Shown here: one piece after another, positions 1 through 55,237 of the stretch
Layout of the letters: each line of letters starts with the position of its first letter
How positions within the stretch are numbered: the stretch's first letter is position 1
Origin: Streptomyces lasiicapitis
GTDB lineage: Bacteria; Actinomycetota; Actinomycetes; Streptomycetales; Streptomycetaceae
Assembly: GCF_014646335.1 (NCBI RefSeq)
Contig: NZ_BMNG01000002.1
Coordinates: 653,794-717,793, forward strand
DNA length: 64,000 bases
Direction: 5' to 3'
The notes under the pieces: model-generated
The model's database searches: none
What the model saw: only the letters and a program-made list of their open reading frames with translations
Told to the model about the DNA's origin: nothing
Program-made: the position numbers and the translations under genes

Positions 1-2
1 CC

Positions 3-15524
<15,522 letters not shown>

Positions 15525-18500
15525 ATGGCGGACGAGGAGAAGTACCTCGATTACCTGAAGCGGGCGACGGCCGATCTGCGCGACGCCCGCCGCCGGGTGC
15601 GCGAACTGGAGGACGCCCGGCAGGAGCCCGTCGCGATCGTCGGCATGAGCTGCCGCTACCCGGGCGGCGTGAACACGCCGGAAGACCTGTGGCGGCTCGT
15701 CGACGAGGGCGTGGACGCGATCTCCGCGTTCCCCACCGACCGCGGCTGGGACACCGACGAACTGTTCGACCCGGACCCCGACAACCAGGGCACCAGCACC
15801 ACCGCCGAGGGCGGCTTCCTCTACGACGCCCCCCGGTTCGACGCCTCCTTCTTCGGCGTCTCCCCGCGCGAGGCCCTCGCCATGGACCCGCAGCAGCGCC
15901 TCCTCCTGGAGACCGCGTGGGAGGCCATCGAGCGCGCGGGCATCGACCCGGTGTCGCTGCGCCGCAGCCGCACCGGCGTCTTCGCGGGCGTCATGTACTA
16001 CGACTACGCGACCCGCCTGCACGCCCTGCCCGAAGGCGTCGAGGGCTACATCGGCACCGGCAACGCGGGCTCCGTCGTCTCCGGCCGCGTCGCCTACACC
16101 CTCGGCCTCGAAGGCCCCGCCGTCACCGTCGACACCGCCTGCTCGTCGTCGCTCGTCGCCCTGCACCTGGCCGCGCAGGCCCTCCGTCAGGGCGAGTGCT
16201 CGCTCGCGCTCGCGGGCGGCGTGACCGTGATGCCCACGGCGGGCACCTTCATCGACTTCAGCCGCCAGCGCGGCCTGTCCACGGACGGCCGCTGCAAGTC
16301 CTTCGCCGCGTCCGCCGACGGCACGGGCTGGGGCGAGGGCGCCGGCCTGCTGCTCCTTGAGCGCCTTTCGGACGCCCGCCGCAACGGCCACAAGATCCTC
16401 GCGGTCGTACGAGGCTCCGCCGTCAACCAGGACGGCGCGAGCAGCGGTCTCACCGCACCGAACGGCCCCTCCCAGCAGCGCGTCATCCGGGACGCGCTGG
16501 CCAGCGCGGGCCTGAAGCCGGGCGACGTCGACGCGGTCGAGGCGCACGGCACGGGCACCACGCTCGGCGACCCCATCGAGGCGCAGGCCGTCATCGCCAC
16601 GTACGGCAAGGAGCACACCGGCGAACAGCCCCTGTGGCTGGGCTCGTTGAAGTCGAACATCGGGCACACGCAGGCCGCCGCCGGTGTCGCCGGTGTCATC
16701 AAGATGGTCATGGCGATGCGGGCCGGTGTCCTGCCGAAGACCCTGCACGTCGACGAGCCGACGCCTCAGGTGGACTGGTCGGCGGGGTCTGTCGAGCTGC
16801 TGACGGAGGCCCGGGAGTGGGCCGAGCGGGACGGTGGCGCGCCGCGTCGCGCGGGTGTGTCGTCGTTCGGCGTGAGCGGGACGAACGCCCACGTGATCGT
16901 GGAACAGGCGACGGCGGGTGACACGCCGGTCTCCGGCACCCCGGACGAGACCGCCACGCCGTCGCAGTCGTCGTCCGTCGTGCCGGGTGTGGTGCCCGTG
17001 GTCCTCTCGGGCCGCACGCCGGAGGCCCTGCGGGCCCAGGCGGACCGGCTGCGGAACCACGTCCTGACGCACACCGACCTCGAACTGGGCGACCTGGCCT
17101 GGTCGTTGGCGGCATCGCGGTCGCGGTTCGAGCATCGGGGCGCCGTCCTCGGCCGGGACCGGGACGAACTCCTCGCAGGCCTTGAACAGTTGGCTCAGGG
17201 GGACGCGACCGCCCGGCACGTCGTCACGGGGCGGGCGCAGGGCGGCACGGCGCGCCCGGTGTTCGTGTTCCCGGGACAGGGTTCGCAGTGGGCCGGGATG
17301 GCTCGTGAACTGCTCGCCGAGTCGCCGGTGTTCGCGGACCGCATGCGCGAGTGCGCGGACGCCCTGTCCGAGTACGTGGACTGGGACCTGCTCCAGGAGT
17401 TGAGCGGCGACCGGTTCGACGAGGTGGACGTTGTCCAGCCCGTCCTCTTCGCGGTCATGGTGTCGCTGGCGGCGGCGTGGCGCGCGGCGGGTGTCGAGCC
17501 CGCGGCCGTGGTCGGGCACAGCCAGGGCGAGATCGCCGCCGCGTGCGTGGCCGGGGCCCTGACCCTGCGCGACGCCGCTCGCGTCGTGGCCCTGCGGAGC
17601 CAGGCCATCCGTGAGCTGTCGGGCAAGGGCGGGATGGTGTCCGTTCCGCTGCCCGAGCAGGACGTACGCGAGCTGATCACCGCATGGGACGGCCGCATCG
17701 AGCTCGCCGCCGTCAACGGCCCCGCCCAGGTGGTGGTCTCCGGCGAGCCCGAGGCGCTGGAAGACCTGGTCGCCCAGTGCGTCGCCCGGGACATCCGCGC
17801 CCGGACCATCCCGGTCGACTACGCCTCGCACTCTTCGTACGTGGAGCAGATCGAGCAGCGGATCGGCGAGGCGCTGTCCGGGGTCACCCCGCGCAACGCC
17901 GACATCCCGCTGTACTCGACCCTCACCGGCGCCTGGCTGGACGCCAACACGCCCATGGACGCGGGCTATTGGTACCGCAACCTGCGCCAGACGGTCCTCT
18001 TCGAGCACGCCACGCGCGGCCTCCTGGCCGAAGGGCACGGCCTGTTCCTGGAGATGAGCCCGCACCCGGTCCTCACTGTCCCGGTCCAGGCGACGATCGA
18101 CGCGACCGCCACCCCGGCCGCCACCCTCGGCTCCCTCCGCCGCGACGAAGGTGGCGCCGACCGCCTGGCCGCCTCGCTGGCCGAAGCCCACGCCCACGGC
18201 GCCGAACTCGACTGGAACGCCCTCTTCCCCGGCGCCCGCACCCCCGTCGACCTCCCCACGTACGCCTTCCAGCGCGACCACTACTGGATGGTCGCCCCCG
18301 ACGACGACACGGACGGCGGCGATGCCGCGCGGACCGTGGACGAGGTCGAGGCGCGCTTCTGGGAGGCCGTGGAGCGCGAGGACCTGGAGCAGTTGACGTC
18401 CACGCTCGTCGACGTGGACGAGAGTTCGCTGGGCGCGGTACTTCCGGGACTCGCGTCGTGGCGACGGCAGCGGCGCGAGCGCTCGACGCTCGACGGCTGG

Positions 18501-21500
18501 CGCTACCGGGTCACCTGGAAGCCGCTCGCGGGCGGCCTCCCGACTCCCGCCCTGTCGGGCCGCTGGCTGGTCGTGGCGCCGGAGAGCGCCGGGGACCACG
18601 CGTGGGCCACGGGTGCCGTCGAAGCGCTGACGCAGGCCGGTGCGGAGATCGTCGAACTGAGCCTGCCTGTAGCGGAGTTGACGCGCGAGACACTGGCCGT
18701 GCGACTGCGCGCCCTCGTCGCCGACTCGGGACTCGCCGGTGTCGTCTCGCTGCTCGGCTTGGAGGAGTCGGCGCACGCGGAGCATGACGGCGTGCCCGCC
18801 GGTCTGACCGGCACCGTCGCGCTGGTGCAGGCCTTGGGGGATGCCGGGATCGGCGCGCGGCTGTGGGCGGTGACCTCCGGCGCGGTGTCGACGGGCCGCA
18901 GTGACGCGCTGGAGTCCGCGTTCCAGGCGCAGGTGTGGGGTCTGGGCCGGGTCGTGGCCCTGGAGCACCCGGACCGCTGGGGCGGTCTCATCGACCTGCC
19001 CGCGTCGTACGACACCCGTACGGGCGCCCGCCTCGCCGCGATCCTGACCGGCGTCGGCGACGAGGACCAGCTCGCGGTACGGGACACGGGTGTCTTCGTA
19101 CGCCGGTTCGCGCACGCCCCGGTGGCTGCGGCCGGCAACGGCGCCGAGCCGAAGTGGACGCCGCGCGGAACCGCGCTGGTCACCGGCGGCACGGGCGCCA
19201 TCGGCGGGCACGTGGCGCGCTGGCTGGCCCGCGAGGGCGCCGAGCACCTCGTCCTCACCAGCCGTCGCGGCCTCGATGCGCCCGGCGCCGGTGAACTGAA
19301 GGCAGAACTGGAGGAGTTGGGCGCCGAGGTCACCGTCGCGGCGTGCGACGTCGCCGACCGTGAGGCGGTCACGGGGCTCCTGCGGGAACTGGCCGCCGAC
19401 GGGCACCGGATCCGCTCCGTCTTCCACGCCGCCGGTGTGAGCCCGGCGCACACGGTCGCGGACATGACCGCGGCCGACATCGCGGAGGTGTTCGGCGCGA
19501 AGACGGCGGGCGCCGCGCACCTCGACGAGCTGGTGGCCAACGAGGACCTCGACGCGTTCGTCCTCTTCTCGTCCAACTCCGGTGTGTGGGGTGGCGGCGG
19601 CCAGGGCGCGTACGCGGCTGCCAACGCCTACCTCGACGCCCTCGCGCAGCGGCGCAGGGCTCGCGGCCTGACCGCGACCTCGGTCGCCTGGGGCGCCTGG
19701 GGCGGCAGCGGCATGGCGGCGGCCGAGGAGGCCGAGGAGCACCTGCGGCGCCGTGGCGTGACGGCGATGGCGCCGGAGCGGGCGGTGGCGGCGCTGGCGC
19801 AGGCGGTCGCGTACGACGAGACGTTCCTGGCCGTCGCCAACGTGGACTGGGAGCGGTTCGCACCCTCCTTCACGTCGGTGCGGCCGAGCCCCTTCATGGG
19901 TGACCTGCCGGAGGTGCGGCGCGCGCTCGCGGAGCCGGAGGCGACGGCCGACTCGGACGTGCGCGGCTCCGGTACGGGCTCGGAGTGGGCCGGGCGCCTC
20001 GCGGGCCTGGCCGAGCGGGAGCAGGAGCGGCTGCTGCTCGACCTGGTGCGCGGCCAGGCGGCCTCGGTGCTCGGCTACGCGGGTGCGGAGGCCGTCGAAC
20101 CCGGGCGTGCCTTCCGCGAGCTGGGCTTCGACTCGCTCACGGCGGTCGAGGTGCGCAACCGGCTCGCCGCCGCGACCGGCCTGAAGCTGCCCACCACCCT
20201 CGTCTTCGACTACCCGACCTCGGCCGCCCTCGCCAGCTACCTGCGGGCGCAGCTGGTCGGCGACGAGAAGCCGACGGCGACGCCGGGCGCGGCCTTGGTC
20301 CCGGCCGGACGGACGGCGGGCGCCGAGGCCGACGACCCGATCGTCATCGTGTCCATGAGCTGCCGCTACCCCGGCGGCGCCACCAGCCCCGACGCCCTGT
20401 GGCGCCTCGTCGCCGACGGCACCGACGCCATCTCCGGCTTCCCCGACGACCGCGGCTGGGGCCCCGACACCGGCTCCGCCGACGACGACACGAGCTTCGC
20501 CGCGCAGGGCGGATTCCTCTACGACGTCTCCGAGTTCGACGCCGCCCTGTTCGGCATCTCGCCGCGCGAGGCCCTCGCCATGGACCCGCAGCAGCGGCTC
20601 CTCCTGGAGACCTCCTGGGAACTCTTCGAACGCGCGGGCATCGCGCCGTCGAGCCTGCACGGCAGCAGCACCGGCGTCTTCGTCGGAGCATGCTCCCAGG
20701 GCTGGGCTGCGGGCCTGGCGCACGCGCCGGAAGGCGTCGAGGGCTACCTCATGACCGGCGACGCCACCAGCGTCATCTCCGGCCGCCTCTCGTACAGCTT
20801 CGGCCTCGAAGGTCCGGCGGTGACCGTCGACACGGCCTGCTCGTCGTCCCTCGTGGCCCTGCACCTGGCCGCGCAGGCGCTGCGCCAGGGCGAGTGCGAC
20901 ATGGCCCTCGCGGGCGGTGTGACCGTGATGGTCAGCCCCGCGGCCTTCCTCGAATTCAGCCGCCAGCGCGGCCTCGCCGCCGACGGCCGCTGCAAGCCGT
21001 TCGCGGAGGCCGCCGACGGCACCGGCTGGGGCGAGGGCGTCGGCCTGCTCCTCCTGGAGCGGTTGTCGGACGCGCGCCGCAACGGCCACGAGGTCCTCGC
21101 GGTCGTCAGCGGCTCCGCGGTCAACCAGGACGGCGCGAGCAACGGCCTCACCGCCCCGAACGGTCCGTCCCAACAGCGCGTGATCCGCGCCGCGTTGGCG
21201 AGCGCGGGCCTGACGGCCGGTGACGTCGACGCGGTCGAGGCGCACGGCACGGGCACCACGCTCGGTGACCCCATCGAGGCGCAGGCGCTGCTCGCCACGT
21301 ACGGACAGGAACGGTCCGAGGACCGCCCTCTGTGGCTGGGCTCCATCAAGTCCAACATCGGTCACACGCAGTCCGCCGCCGGCGTCGCGGGCGTCATCAA
21401 GATGGTGATGGCCATGCGGGAGGGTGTCCTGCCGCGGTCCCTGCACGTGGACGAGCCGAGCACGCACGTCGACTGGTCCGCCGGCGCCGTCGAACTCCTC

Positions 21501-24500
21501 GCGGAGGCACGCGACTGGCCCGAGGCCACGCGCCCGCGTCGCGCTGGCGTGTCGTCGTTCGGCGTCAGCGGCACGAACGCCCACGTGATCGTCGAGCAGG
21601 CTCCGGTGCCGGAACCTGCTCAGAAAGCTAAAACGGACGTTCTATCCAGCGCGATGCCATGGTTGGTGTCGGGCCGGAGCGCGGAAGCCCTGCGCGCACA
21701 GGCCGACCGCCTGCGCGAGCACCTGGTGACGCACACCGACACCGACCCGGTGAACGTCGGCTGGTCGCTGCTGTCGGGCCGCTCACCGCTCGACCACCGT
21801 GCCGTGGTCCTGGGCCGGGGACAAGGACAGTTCCTGTCCGGGTTGGAGGCCTTGGCTTCCGGTAGTGGTTCGGGTGTGGTGTCGGGGTCGGTGGTCGAGG
21901 GACGTCTCGGGGTGGTCTTCACCGGTCAGGGGAGTCAACGGCTCGGTATGGGCCGTGAGTTGTACGAGACGTTCCCCGTGTTCGCGGACGCGCTGGACGA
22001 GGTCTGCGCTCACCTGGACGGATTGCTGGATCGTCCGCTCAAGGACGTGATGTTCGGTACGGACGCCGGCGTGTTGGAGCAGACGGGGTACGCGCAGCCC
22101 GCGCTGTTCGCGGTGGAGGTCGCGCTGTATCGCCTTGCCGAGTCCTTCGGCGTGCGTCCCGAGATCGTCGGCGGTCATTCGATCGGTGAGCTGACGGCTG
22201 CGTACGTGGCCGGGGTGTGGTCCTTGGAGGATGCGGCCCAACTGGTAGCCGCGCGCGGGCAGTTGATGCAGGCGTTGCCCGAGGGTGGCGCGATGCTGGC
22301 CGTCCAGGCGGCGGAGGCCGACGTCCTCCCGCTGCTGGTGGGCATGGAGGACCGTGCCGGTGTGGCGGCGGTGAACGGCCCCGCGCAGGTGGTCCTCTCC
22401 GGCGACCGCGCAGTCCTGGAGGGCCTGGAGGAGATCCTTCGCGGCCAGGGACGCAAGGTCCGCTGGCTGAAGGTGTCCCACGCCTTCCACTCGCCGTTGA
22501 TGGACCCGGTGCTCGACGACTTCCGGCGTGTGGCGGAGAGCCTGACGTACGGGGAGCCGGTGCTGCCGGTCGTCTCGAACCTCACCGGGAAGCTCGCCAC
22601 CGCCGACGAGTTGAAGGACCCCGACTACTGGGTGCGGCATGTGCGGGAGGCCGTGCGCTTCCACGACGGTCTGACCACGCTCACCACCCAGGGTGTGTCG
22701 ACGCTCCTTGAGCTGGGCCCAGACTCCGTCCTGACGGCGATGACCCACGACACCGTCACCGACCCGGCCGCACAGGCGGGCCTCATCGCGGCCCTGCGCA
22801 AGGACCGCTCCGAGCCCGACACGTTCCTGACCGCCCTCGCCCACGCCCACGTGCGCGGCGTCGAGGTCGACTGGGCGCCGCTGTACGCCCCGGCCGAGGC
22901 GCGCCGCCGCGTCGACCTGCCCACGTACGCCTTCCAGCGGAGCCGCTACTGGCCCCGTGCGGCGTCCGGCGCGGCCGGTGCGGTCGGCGACATGTCGGCC
23001 ACGGGGCTCGCCTCCGCCGAACACCCCTTGCTGGGGGCGGCCGTGCCGCTGGCGGACGCGGACGGGTACCTGTTCACGGGCCGTCTGTCGGTGGCGACGC
23101 ATCCGTGGCTTGCGGATCACGCGGTGGCGGGGCGGGTGCTGCTGCCGGGCACGGCGTTCGTGGAGCTGGCGATACGGGCCGGTGACGAGGTCGGCTGCGG
23201 AGTGCTTGAGGAACTGACGCTGGCCGCCCCGCTGGTGCTGCCCGAGCGCGGCGGCGTACAACTGCAGCTCAGCGTCGGAGCGGCGGACGAGGACGGGCGG
23301 CGGAGCCTCGCCCTGCACTCCCGCGAAGAGCGCGGGGAGCGAGGCGACCACGCGGGCGACGGAGGCTGGACCGCCCACGCGAGCGGTGTGCTCTCCGACG
23401 CGGCGTCGGCGGCGGACTTCCGGCTCGCCGAATGGCCGCCGCGCGCCGCCGCCGAGGTCGATGTCGAGGGCCTGTACCGGCACTTGACGGAGCTGGGCTT
23501 CGCGTACGGCGAGGCGTTCCAGGGGCTGCGCGGCGCCTGGCGGCGTGGCGACGAGGTGTTCGCCGAGGTCGCCCTGCCCGAGGAGCAGCACGAGAACGCG
23601 GAGTCGTTCCGGCTGCACCCCGCGCTCCTCGACGCGGCCCTGCACGTGCTCGGCCTCGGCGTACTCCGTGGCGACGCGGCGGCCGAGGGCGGCGCGGCCG
23701 ACGGCGCGCGGCTGCCGTTCGCCTGGAGCGGTGTCTCGCTGCACGCGACCGGCGCCTCCGCCCTGCGGGTCCGCCTTGCCCCGGCGGGCAACGACGCCGT
23801 GTCGCTCACCGTCGCGGACGGTCTCGGCGAACCCGTGGCCACCGTGGACTCGCTGGTCTTCCGGCCCGTCGAGGTGGAGCAGCTCAGGAGCGGCGGCCTC
23901 GGCGACTCGATGTTCCACGTCGAGTGGCGGCGGCAGTCCCCTTCACACACGGCCGCCGAGCAGGTGCCGTTGGCGGTGCTCGGGGATGCCGGGCCGGTGC
24001 CGGGGGCGCGGACGTTCGCGGATCTCGCGGCGCTGGGTGCGGCTGTCGAGGCGGGGGAGGAGGCTCCGGCGACGGTCGTGTGGTCGGCCGAACGCGCGCA
24101 GGCTTACGACGTCGCAGGCCTGGCCCGCCCCGAATCCGTTCACGCGGCGCTTGCCGAGACGCTCGCCGTGGCGCAGGGCTGGCTGGCCGACGAGCGGTTC
24201 GCGGACGCGCGGCTTGCCGTGGTGACGCGGGGCGCGGTGGCGACCGGGGCCGCGGCGGCCGATCCACTGGGCGCGGCGGTGTGGGGTCTGGTGCGGTCGG
24301 CGCGGACGGAGCACCCGGGCCGGTTCGTGCTGGTGGATGCCGAAGCAGGCGAAGGCCCGCTCGCCGAGTCGGAGTTCGCTCGGGCGCTGGCGTCGGGTGA
24401 GCCCGAGGTGGCGCTGCGGGACGGGGCGGTGTGGGTGCCGCGTCTGTCGCGAGTGGCTGCCGCCGCTGCGGAGAGCGAGCCCGAGGTGCCGTGGGGCTCG

Positions 24501-25892
24501 GGCACGGTGCTGGTGACGGGCGCGTTCGGCGGTCTGGGCCGCGTGGTGGTCCGGCATCTGGCCGAGCGGCATGGCGTACGGGATCTGCTGCTGGTGTCGC
24601 GCCGTGGCCTTGAGGCCGACGGTGCGGCCGAACTGCAGGCAGAACTCGCACAGGTGGGCACCAAGGCCACCGTCGCCGCGTGCGATGTGGCCGACCGTGA
24701 GGCGCTGGCCGGGCTCCTCGACGAGAAGGGCGCGGAGCTGTCCGCCGTGGTGCATGTGGCGGGTGTTCTGGACGACGGTGTGGTCACGTCCCTCACCCCC
24801 GAGCGTTTGGCGACGGTGCTGCGTCCGAAGGTGGACGCGGCACTGAACCTGCACGAGCTGACCGCCGGCCTGGACCTGTCCGCGTTCGTCCTGTTCTCCT
24901 CGGCCTCCGGAGTCTTCGGTGGCGCGGGCCAGGCGAACTACGCGGCGGCTAATGCCTACTTGGACGCACTCGCCGTGCACCGTCGCACCCAGGGTCTCCC
25001 GGCGACCTCGCTGGCCTGGGGCCTGTGGGCCGCGCAGGACAGCGACATGACTGGCGCCCTCGGCGGTGCCGACCTCGACCGCATGGCGCGCGGTGGCGTC
25101 GCGGCCCTGTCCACGGAGGAGGGCCTGGCCCTCCTGGACGCCGCGGTCACCGCCGCGCACCTGACGGCGCCCGACGCGCCCGCGGCCCTCGTCCCCGTAC
25201 ACCTGGACACGGCGACCCTGCGGGCCGGCGCGGGCGCCGGGGGCACGGACGCCGAGGCGGTCCCGGCGCTGCTGCGCGGCCTGGTGCGCACACCGCTGCG
25301 GCGGTCCGCCGCCGGTGCTGCCACGGCGGCATCCGCGGTGTCGTCCGAGGCGGCCCTGCTCACACAGCTCGCGGGCCTCGACGCGGCGGAGCGCGACAAG
25401 GTGCTCACCGAACTGGTCTGCACCCATGTGGCGGCCGTACTCGGCTACGAGTCGGCGGCGGCCGTGGAGGCCCACCGTGCCTTCAGGGAGCTCGGCTTCG
25501 ACTCGCTCACCGCCGTCGAACTGCGCAACGCCGTGAACGGCGCCACCGGTCTGCGGCTGCCCGCCACCCTGATCTTCGACTACCCGAACCCGGCCGCCCT
25601 CGCCGCACATCTGGCCACGGCCCTGCCCCTGGGTGACGGACCGGGCGGAGACGGGTTCTCGGCGCTCGACGAACTCGACCGCCTGGAGTCGTCGTTGCTG
25701 GCGATGGAGACCGACAGCATCGCCCACTCGAAGATCACCATCCGGCTCCAGACCCTGCTGTCGCGCTGGAGCGCACCGCAGGGCCAGGGAGCGGTCGGCG
25801 CCGGCCCGGCGGACGACGACGACCTGGACCTGGACTCGGTCTCGGACGAGGACCTCTTCAACGCGCTCGACGACGAACTCGGACTCGACTGA
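15525..25892 (+). CDS. Modular type I polyketide synthase (modules M4-M5)
   Basis: A 3455-residue PKS. The ATG lies directly after the previous stop, and GAGGAGG at 15510-15516 sits eight bases upstream, which fixes the start. Residues 1-30 ([15 protein letters not shown] then Arg-rich) form the amphipathic coiled coil of an N-terminal docking domain. Two elongation modules follow: KS-AT(mm)-KR-ACP and KS-AT(mal)-DH-KR-ACP. The C-terminal docking region spans about 25660-25889 ([11 protein letters not shown], then an acidic tail). It accepts the chain from the upstream PKS and hands it to the PKS starting at 25999. One small oddity is that the M4 KS reads [11 protein letters not shown] where every other KS here has [11 protein letters not shown]. 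Role: adds the C13/C14 and C11/C12 units of the predicted macrolactone. Confidence 0.97.
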   Translation: MADEEKYLDYLKRATADLRDARRRVRELEDARQEPVAIVGMSCRYPGGVNTPEDLWRLVDEGVDAISAFPTDRGWDTDELFDPDPDNQGTSTTAEGGFLYDAPRFDASFFGVSPREALAMDPQQRLLLETAWEAIERAGIDPVSLRRSRTGVFAGVMYYDYATRLHALPEGVEGYIGTGNAGSVVSGRVAYTLGLEGPAVTVDTACSSSLVALHLAAQALRQGECSLALAGGVTVMPTAGTFIDFSRQRGLSTDGRCKSFAASADGTGWGEGAGLLLLERLSDARRNGHKILAVVRGSAVNQDGASSGLTAPNGPSQQRVIRDALASAGLKPGDVDAVEAHGTGTTLGDPIEAQAVIATYGKEHTGEQPLWLGSLKSNIGHTQAAAGVAGVIKMVMAMRAGVLPKTLHVDEPTPQVDWSAGSVELLTEAREWAERDGGAPRRAGVSSFGVSGTNAHVIVEQATAGDTPVSGTPDETATPSQSSSVVPGVVPVVLSGRTPEALRAQADRLRNHVLTHTDLELGDLAWSLAASRSRFEHRGAVLGRDRDELLAGLEQLAQGDATARHVVTGRAQGGTARPVFVFPGQGSQWAGMARELLAESPVFADRMRECADALSEYVDWDLLQELSGDRFDEVDVVQPVLFAVMVSLAAAWRAAGVEPAAVVGHSQGEIAAACVAGALTLRDAARVVALRSQAIRELSGKGGMVSVPLPEQDVRELITAWDGRIELAAVNGPAQVVVSGEPEALEDLVAQCVARDIRARTIPVDYASHSSYVEQIEQRIGEALSGVTPRNADIPLYSTLTGAWLDANTPMDAGYWYRNLRQTVLFEHATRGLLAEGHGLFLEMSPHPVLTVPVQATIDATATPAATLGSLRRDEGGADRLAASLAEAHAHGAELDWNALFPGARTPVDLPTYAFQRDHYWMVAPDDDTDGGDAARTVDEVEARFWEAVEREDLEQLTSTLVDVDESSLGAVLPGLASWRRQRRERSTLDGWRYRVTWKPLAGGLPTPALSGRWLVVAPESAGDHAWATGAVEALTQAGAEIVELSLPVAELTRETLAVRLRALVADSGLAGVVSLLGLEESAHAEHDGVPAGLTGTVALVQALGDAGIGARLWAVTSGAVSTGRSDALESAFQAQVWGLGRVVALEHPDRWGGLIDLPASYDTRTGARLAAILTGVGDEDQLAVRDTGVFVRRFAHAPVAAAGNGAEPKWTPRGTALVTGGTGAIGGHVARWLAREGAEHLVLTSRRGLDAPGAGELKAELEELGAEVTVAACDVADREAVTGLLRELAADGHRIRSVFHAAGVSPAHTVADMTAADIAEVFGAKTAGAAHLDELVANEDLDAFVLFSSNSGVWGGGGQGAYAAANAYLDALAQRRRARGLTATSVAWGAWGGSGMAAAEEAEEHLRRRGVTAMAPERAVAALAQAVAYDETFLAVANVDWERFAPSFTSVRPSPFMGDLPEVRRALAEPEATADSDVRGSGTGSEWAGRLAGLAEREQERLLLDLVRGQAASVLGYAGAEAVEPGRAFRELGFDSLTAVEVRNRLAAATGLKLPTTLVFDYPTSAALASYLRAQLVGDEKPTATPGAALVPAGRTAGAEADDPIVIVSMSCRYPGGATSPDALWRLVADGTDAISGFPDDRGWGPDTGSADDDTSFAAQGGFLYDVSEFDAALFGISPREALAMDPQQRLLLETSWELFERAGIAPSSLHGSSTGVFVGACSQGWAAGLAHAPEGVEGYLMTGDATSVISGRLSYSFGLEGPAVTVDTACSSSLVALHLAAQALRQGECDMALAGGVTVMVSPAAFLEFSRQRGLAADGRCKPFAEAADGTGWGEGVGLLLLERLSDARRNGHEVLAVVSGSAVNQDGASNGLTAPNGPSQQRVIRAALASAGLTAGDVDAVEAHGTGTTLGDPIEAQALLATYGQERSEDRPLWLGSIKSNIGHTQSAAGVAGVIKMVMAMREGVLPRSLHVDEPSTHVDWSAGAVELLAEARDWPEATRPRRAGVSSFGVSGTNAHVIVEQAPVPEPAQKAKTDVLSSAMPWLVSGRSAEALRAQADRLREHLVTHTDTDPVNVGWSLLSGRSPLDHRAVVLGRGQGQFLSGLEALASGSGSGVVSGSVVEGRLGVVFTGQGSQRLGMGRELYETFPVFADALDEVCAHLDGLLDRPLKDVMFGTDAGVLEQTGYAQPALFAVEVALYRLAESFGVRPEIVGGHSIGELTAAYVAGVWSLEDAAQLVAARGQLMQALPEGGAMLAVQAAEADVLPLLVGMEDRAGVAAVNGPAQVVLSGDRAVLEGLEEILRGQGRKVRWLKVSHAFHSPLMDPVLDDFRRVAESLTYGEPVLPVVSNLTGKLATADELKDPDYWVRHVREAVRFHDGLTTLTTQGVSTLLELGPDSVLTAMTHDTVTDPAAQAGLIAALRKDRSEPDTFLTALAHAHVRGVEVDWAPLYAPAEARRRVDLPTYAFQRSRYWPRAASGAAGAVGDMSATGLASAEHPLLGAAVPLADADGYLFTGRLSVATHPWLADHAVAGRVLLPGTAFVELAIRAGDEVGCGVLEELTLAAPLVLPERGGVQLQLSVGAADEDGRRSLALHSREERGERGDHAGDGGWTAHASGVLSDAASAADFRLAEWPPRAAAEVDVEGLYRHLTELGFAYGEAFQGLRGAWRRGDEVFAEVALPEEQHENAESFRLHPALLDAALHVLGLGVLRGDAAAEGGAADGARLPFAWSGVSLHATGASALRVRLAPAGNDAVSLTVADGLGEPVATVDSLVFRPVEVEQLRSGGLGDSMFHVEWRRQSPSHTAAEQVPLAVLGDAGPVPGARTFADLAALGAAVEAGEEAPATVVWSAERAQAYDVAGLARPESVHAALAETLAVAQGWLADERFADARLAVVTRGAVATGAAAADPLGAAVWGLVRSARTEHPGRFVLVDAEAGEGPLAESEFARALASGEPEVALRDGAVWVPRLSRVAAAAAESEPEVPWGSGTVLVTGAFGGLGRVVVRHLAERHGVRDLLLVSRRGLEADGAAELQAELAQVGTKATVAACDVADREALAGLLDEKGAELSAVVHVAGVLDDGVVTSLTPERLATVLRPKVDAALNLHELTAGLDLSAFVLFSSASGVFGGAGQANYAAANAYLDALAVHRRTQGLPATSLAWGLWAAQDSDMTGALGGADLDRMARGGVAALSTEEGLALLDAAVTAAHLTAPDAPAALVPVHLDTATLRAGAGAGGTDAEAVPALLRGLVRTPLRRSAAGAATAASAVSSEAALLTQLAGLDAAERDKVLTELVCTHVAAVLGYESAAAVEAHRAFRELGFDSLTAVELRNAVNGATGLRLPATLIFDYPNPAALAAHLATALPLGDGPGGDGFSALDELDRLESSLLAMETDSIAHSKITIRLQTLLSRWSAPQGQGAVGAGPADDDDLDLDSVSDEDLFNALDDELGLD
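15621..20260 (+). other. PKS module M4: KS-AT(methylmalonyl)-KR(A1)-ACP
   Basis: KS Cys is at 16140. AT Ser is at 17520 and YASH at 17820, giving methylmalonyl. No DH; the KR dimerisation element follows the AT. KR has GTGAIGG near 19188, Trp at 19587, Tyr at 19611 and Gln three before the Tyr, so A1-type. ACP Ser is at 20133. Predicted outcome is C14-Me, C15-OH. Confidence 0.9.
21627..21674 (+). repeat. Conserved low-GC KS-AT linker patch, copy 2 (M5)
   Basis: Copy 2 of the low-GC patch at the KS-AT boundary of malonyl modules. It differs from copy 1 at a few bases (ACGGACG for ACGAGCG, and a TCCAGCGCG stretch) but keeps GCTAAAAC, GTTCTATC and the terminal CCATGGTTGGTGTCG. Confidence 0.8.
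24669..24772 (+). repeat. 104-base run identical to 14241-14344 (KR of M5 versus M3)
   Basis: Partner of the M3 repeat. It covers the KR segment from the nucleotide-binding fold to just before the LDD motif, with no base differences. Confidence 0.85.
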
Positions 25893-25893
25893 C

Positions 25894-25992
25894 GTGACGC
25901 TCGCCGAACTGCCCGAAGTGCCCGGAGTACCCGAAGTGAACCGCACGACCAGCGCCACCAGCGCGGCCTTTATCAACACCACGAGGAGCTGA
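25894..25992 (+). CDS. Possible 32-residue leader/coupling ORF between two PKS genes
   Basis: A GTG at 25894, one base after the preceding PKS stop, opens a 32-codon frame ending in TGA at 25990-25992, six bases before the ATG of the next PKS, so it nearly fills the gap. It starts MTLAELPEVPGVPEV, built on a 9-base repeat (CCCGAAGTG and variants), and ends in a Ser/Thr/Asn-rich stretch. I see no ribosome site of its own, and its last codons overlap the GAGGAG (25983-25988) that serves the next gene. It could couple translation through the gap, be a remnant of a longer docking tail, or be a chance ORF. No function can be assigned. Confidence 0.3.
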   Translation: MTLAELPEVPGVPEVNRTTSATSAAFINTTRS

Positions 25993-25998
25993 CGACAG

Positions 25999-42174
<16,176 letters not shown>

Positions 42175-42180
42175 ATCAGT

Positions 42181-42235
42181 CCGACCGGGCCGGCGGCGCT
42201 CGCACGGCCCGGTCGGCCCGACCGGTGCGGTTTTT
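42181..42235 (+). promoter_or_regulatory. Terminator-like hairpin in the gap between two PKS genes
   Basis: A perfect 11-bp inverted repeat, CCGACCGGGCC (42181-42191) and GGCCCGGTCGG (42206-42216), with a 14-base loop, lies seven bases after the stop of the three-module PKS. A T-run follows at 42231-42235. The T-run is 14 bases from the stem, too far for a textbook intrinsic terminator, so partial termination, attenuation or mRNA 3'-end protection are all possible. The right arm could also pair weakly with GACC at 42220-42223. Confidence 0.55.
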
Positions 42236-42264
42236 CAGTGACTAAGCGAACAGGTGAATTTCCG

Positions 42265-55083
<12,819 letters not shown>

Positions 55084-55086
55084 GAA

Positions 55087-55127
55087 CCGGGGCGCGACCG
55101 GCCGGCGAGCGGCCCGTCGCGCCCCGG
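55087..55127. terminator. Hairpin after the terminal PKS gene
   Basis: A perfect 12-bp stem, CCGGGGCGCGAC (55087-55098) and GTCGCGCCCCGG (55116-55127), begins four bases after the PKS stop codon. The 17-base loop can itself pair (GGCCGG with CGGCC). There is no T-run, as is common for GC-rich actinomycete terminators. Confidence 0.7.
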
Positions 55128-55148
55128 AGCCCGACGGCCGCACAGCAC

Positions 55149-55186
55149 GACGGCCCCGTCCCCACATGTGTGGGGGCGGGGCCGTC
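55149..55186. terminator. Long hairpin between convergent genes, probably bidirectional terminator
   Basis: The stem runs 55149-55166 against 55169-55186, 18 pairs with a single G-T pair (59 with 76), around ACATGTGT. It sits between the end of the terminal PKS and the end of the minus-strand glycosyltransferase, so it can stop transcription from both sides. Confidence 0.8.
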
Positions 55187-55237
55187 CGCGTGAGGCGACG
55201 CTGATGAAAGCGTCAGGAAGGGCAAGCCGATGAAGCG

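Larger units (their letters stand above)
20328..25625 (+). other. PKS module M5: KS-AT(malonyl)-DH-KR(B)-ACP
   Basis: KS Cys is at 20838. AT Ser is at 22179 (GHSIGE) with HAFH at 22479, giving malonyl. DH has [11 protein letters not shown] (His 23118) and DAALH. KR has LDD at 24768, B-type. ACP Ser is at 25503. Predicted outcome is C12=C13, trans. The KS N-terminal loop is shorter than in the sister modules because the LYDPDP stretch is replaced by a short Asp-rich loop. Confidence 0.9.

Noticed and set aside
42238..42264. GTG 42238 as the start of the last PKS
   Set aside because: No ribosome site lies before it, and it adds nine residues absent from the paralogous docking N-termini; ATG 42265 has AGGTG upstream.
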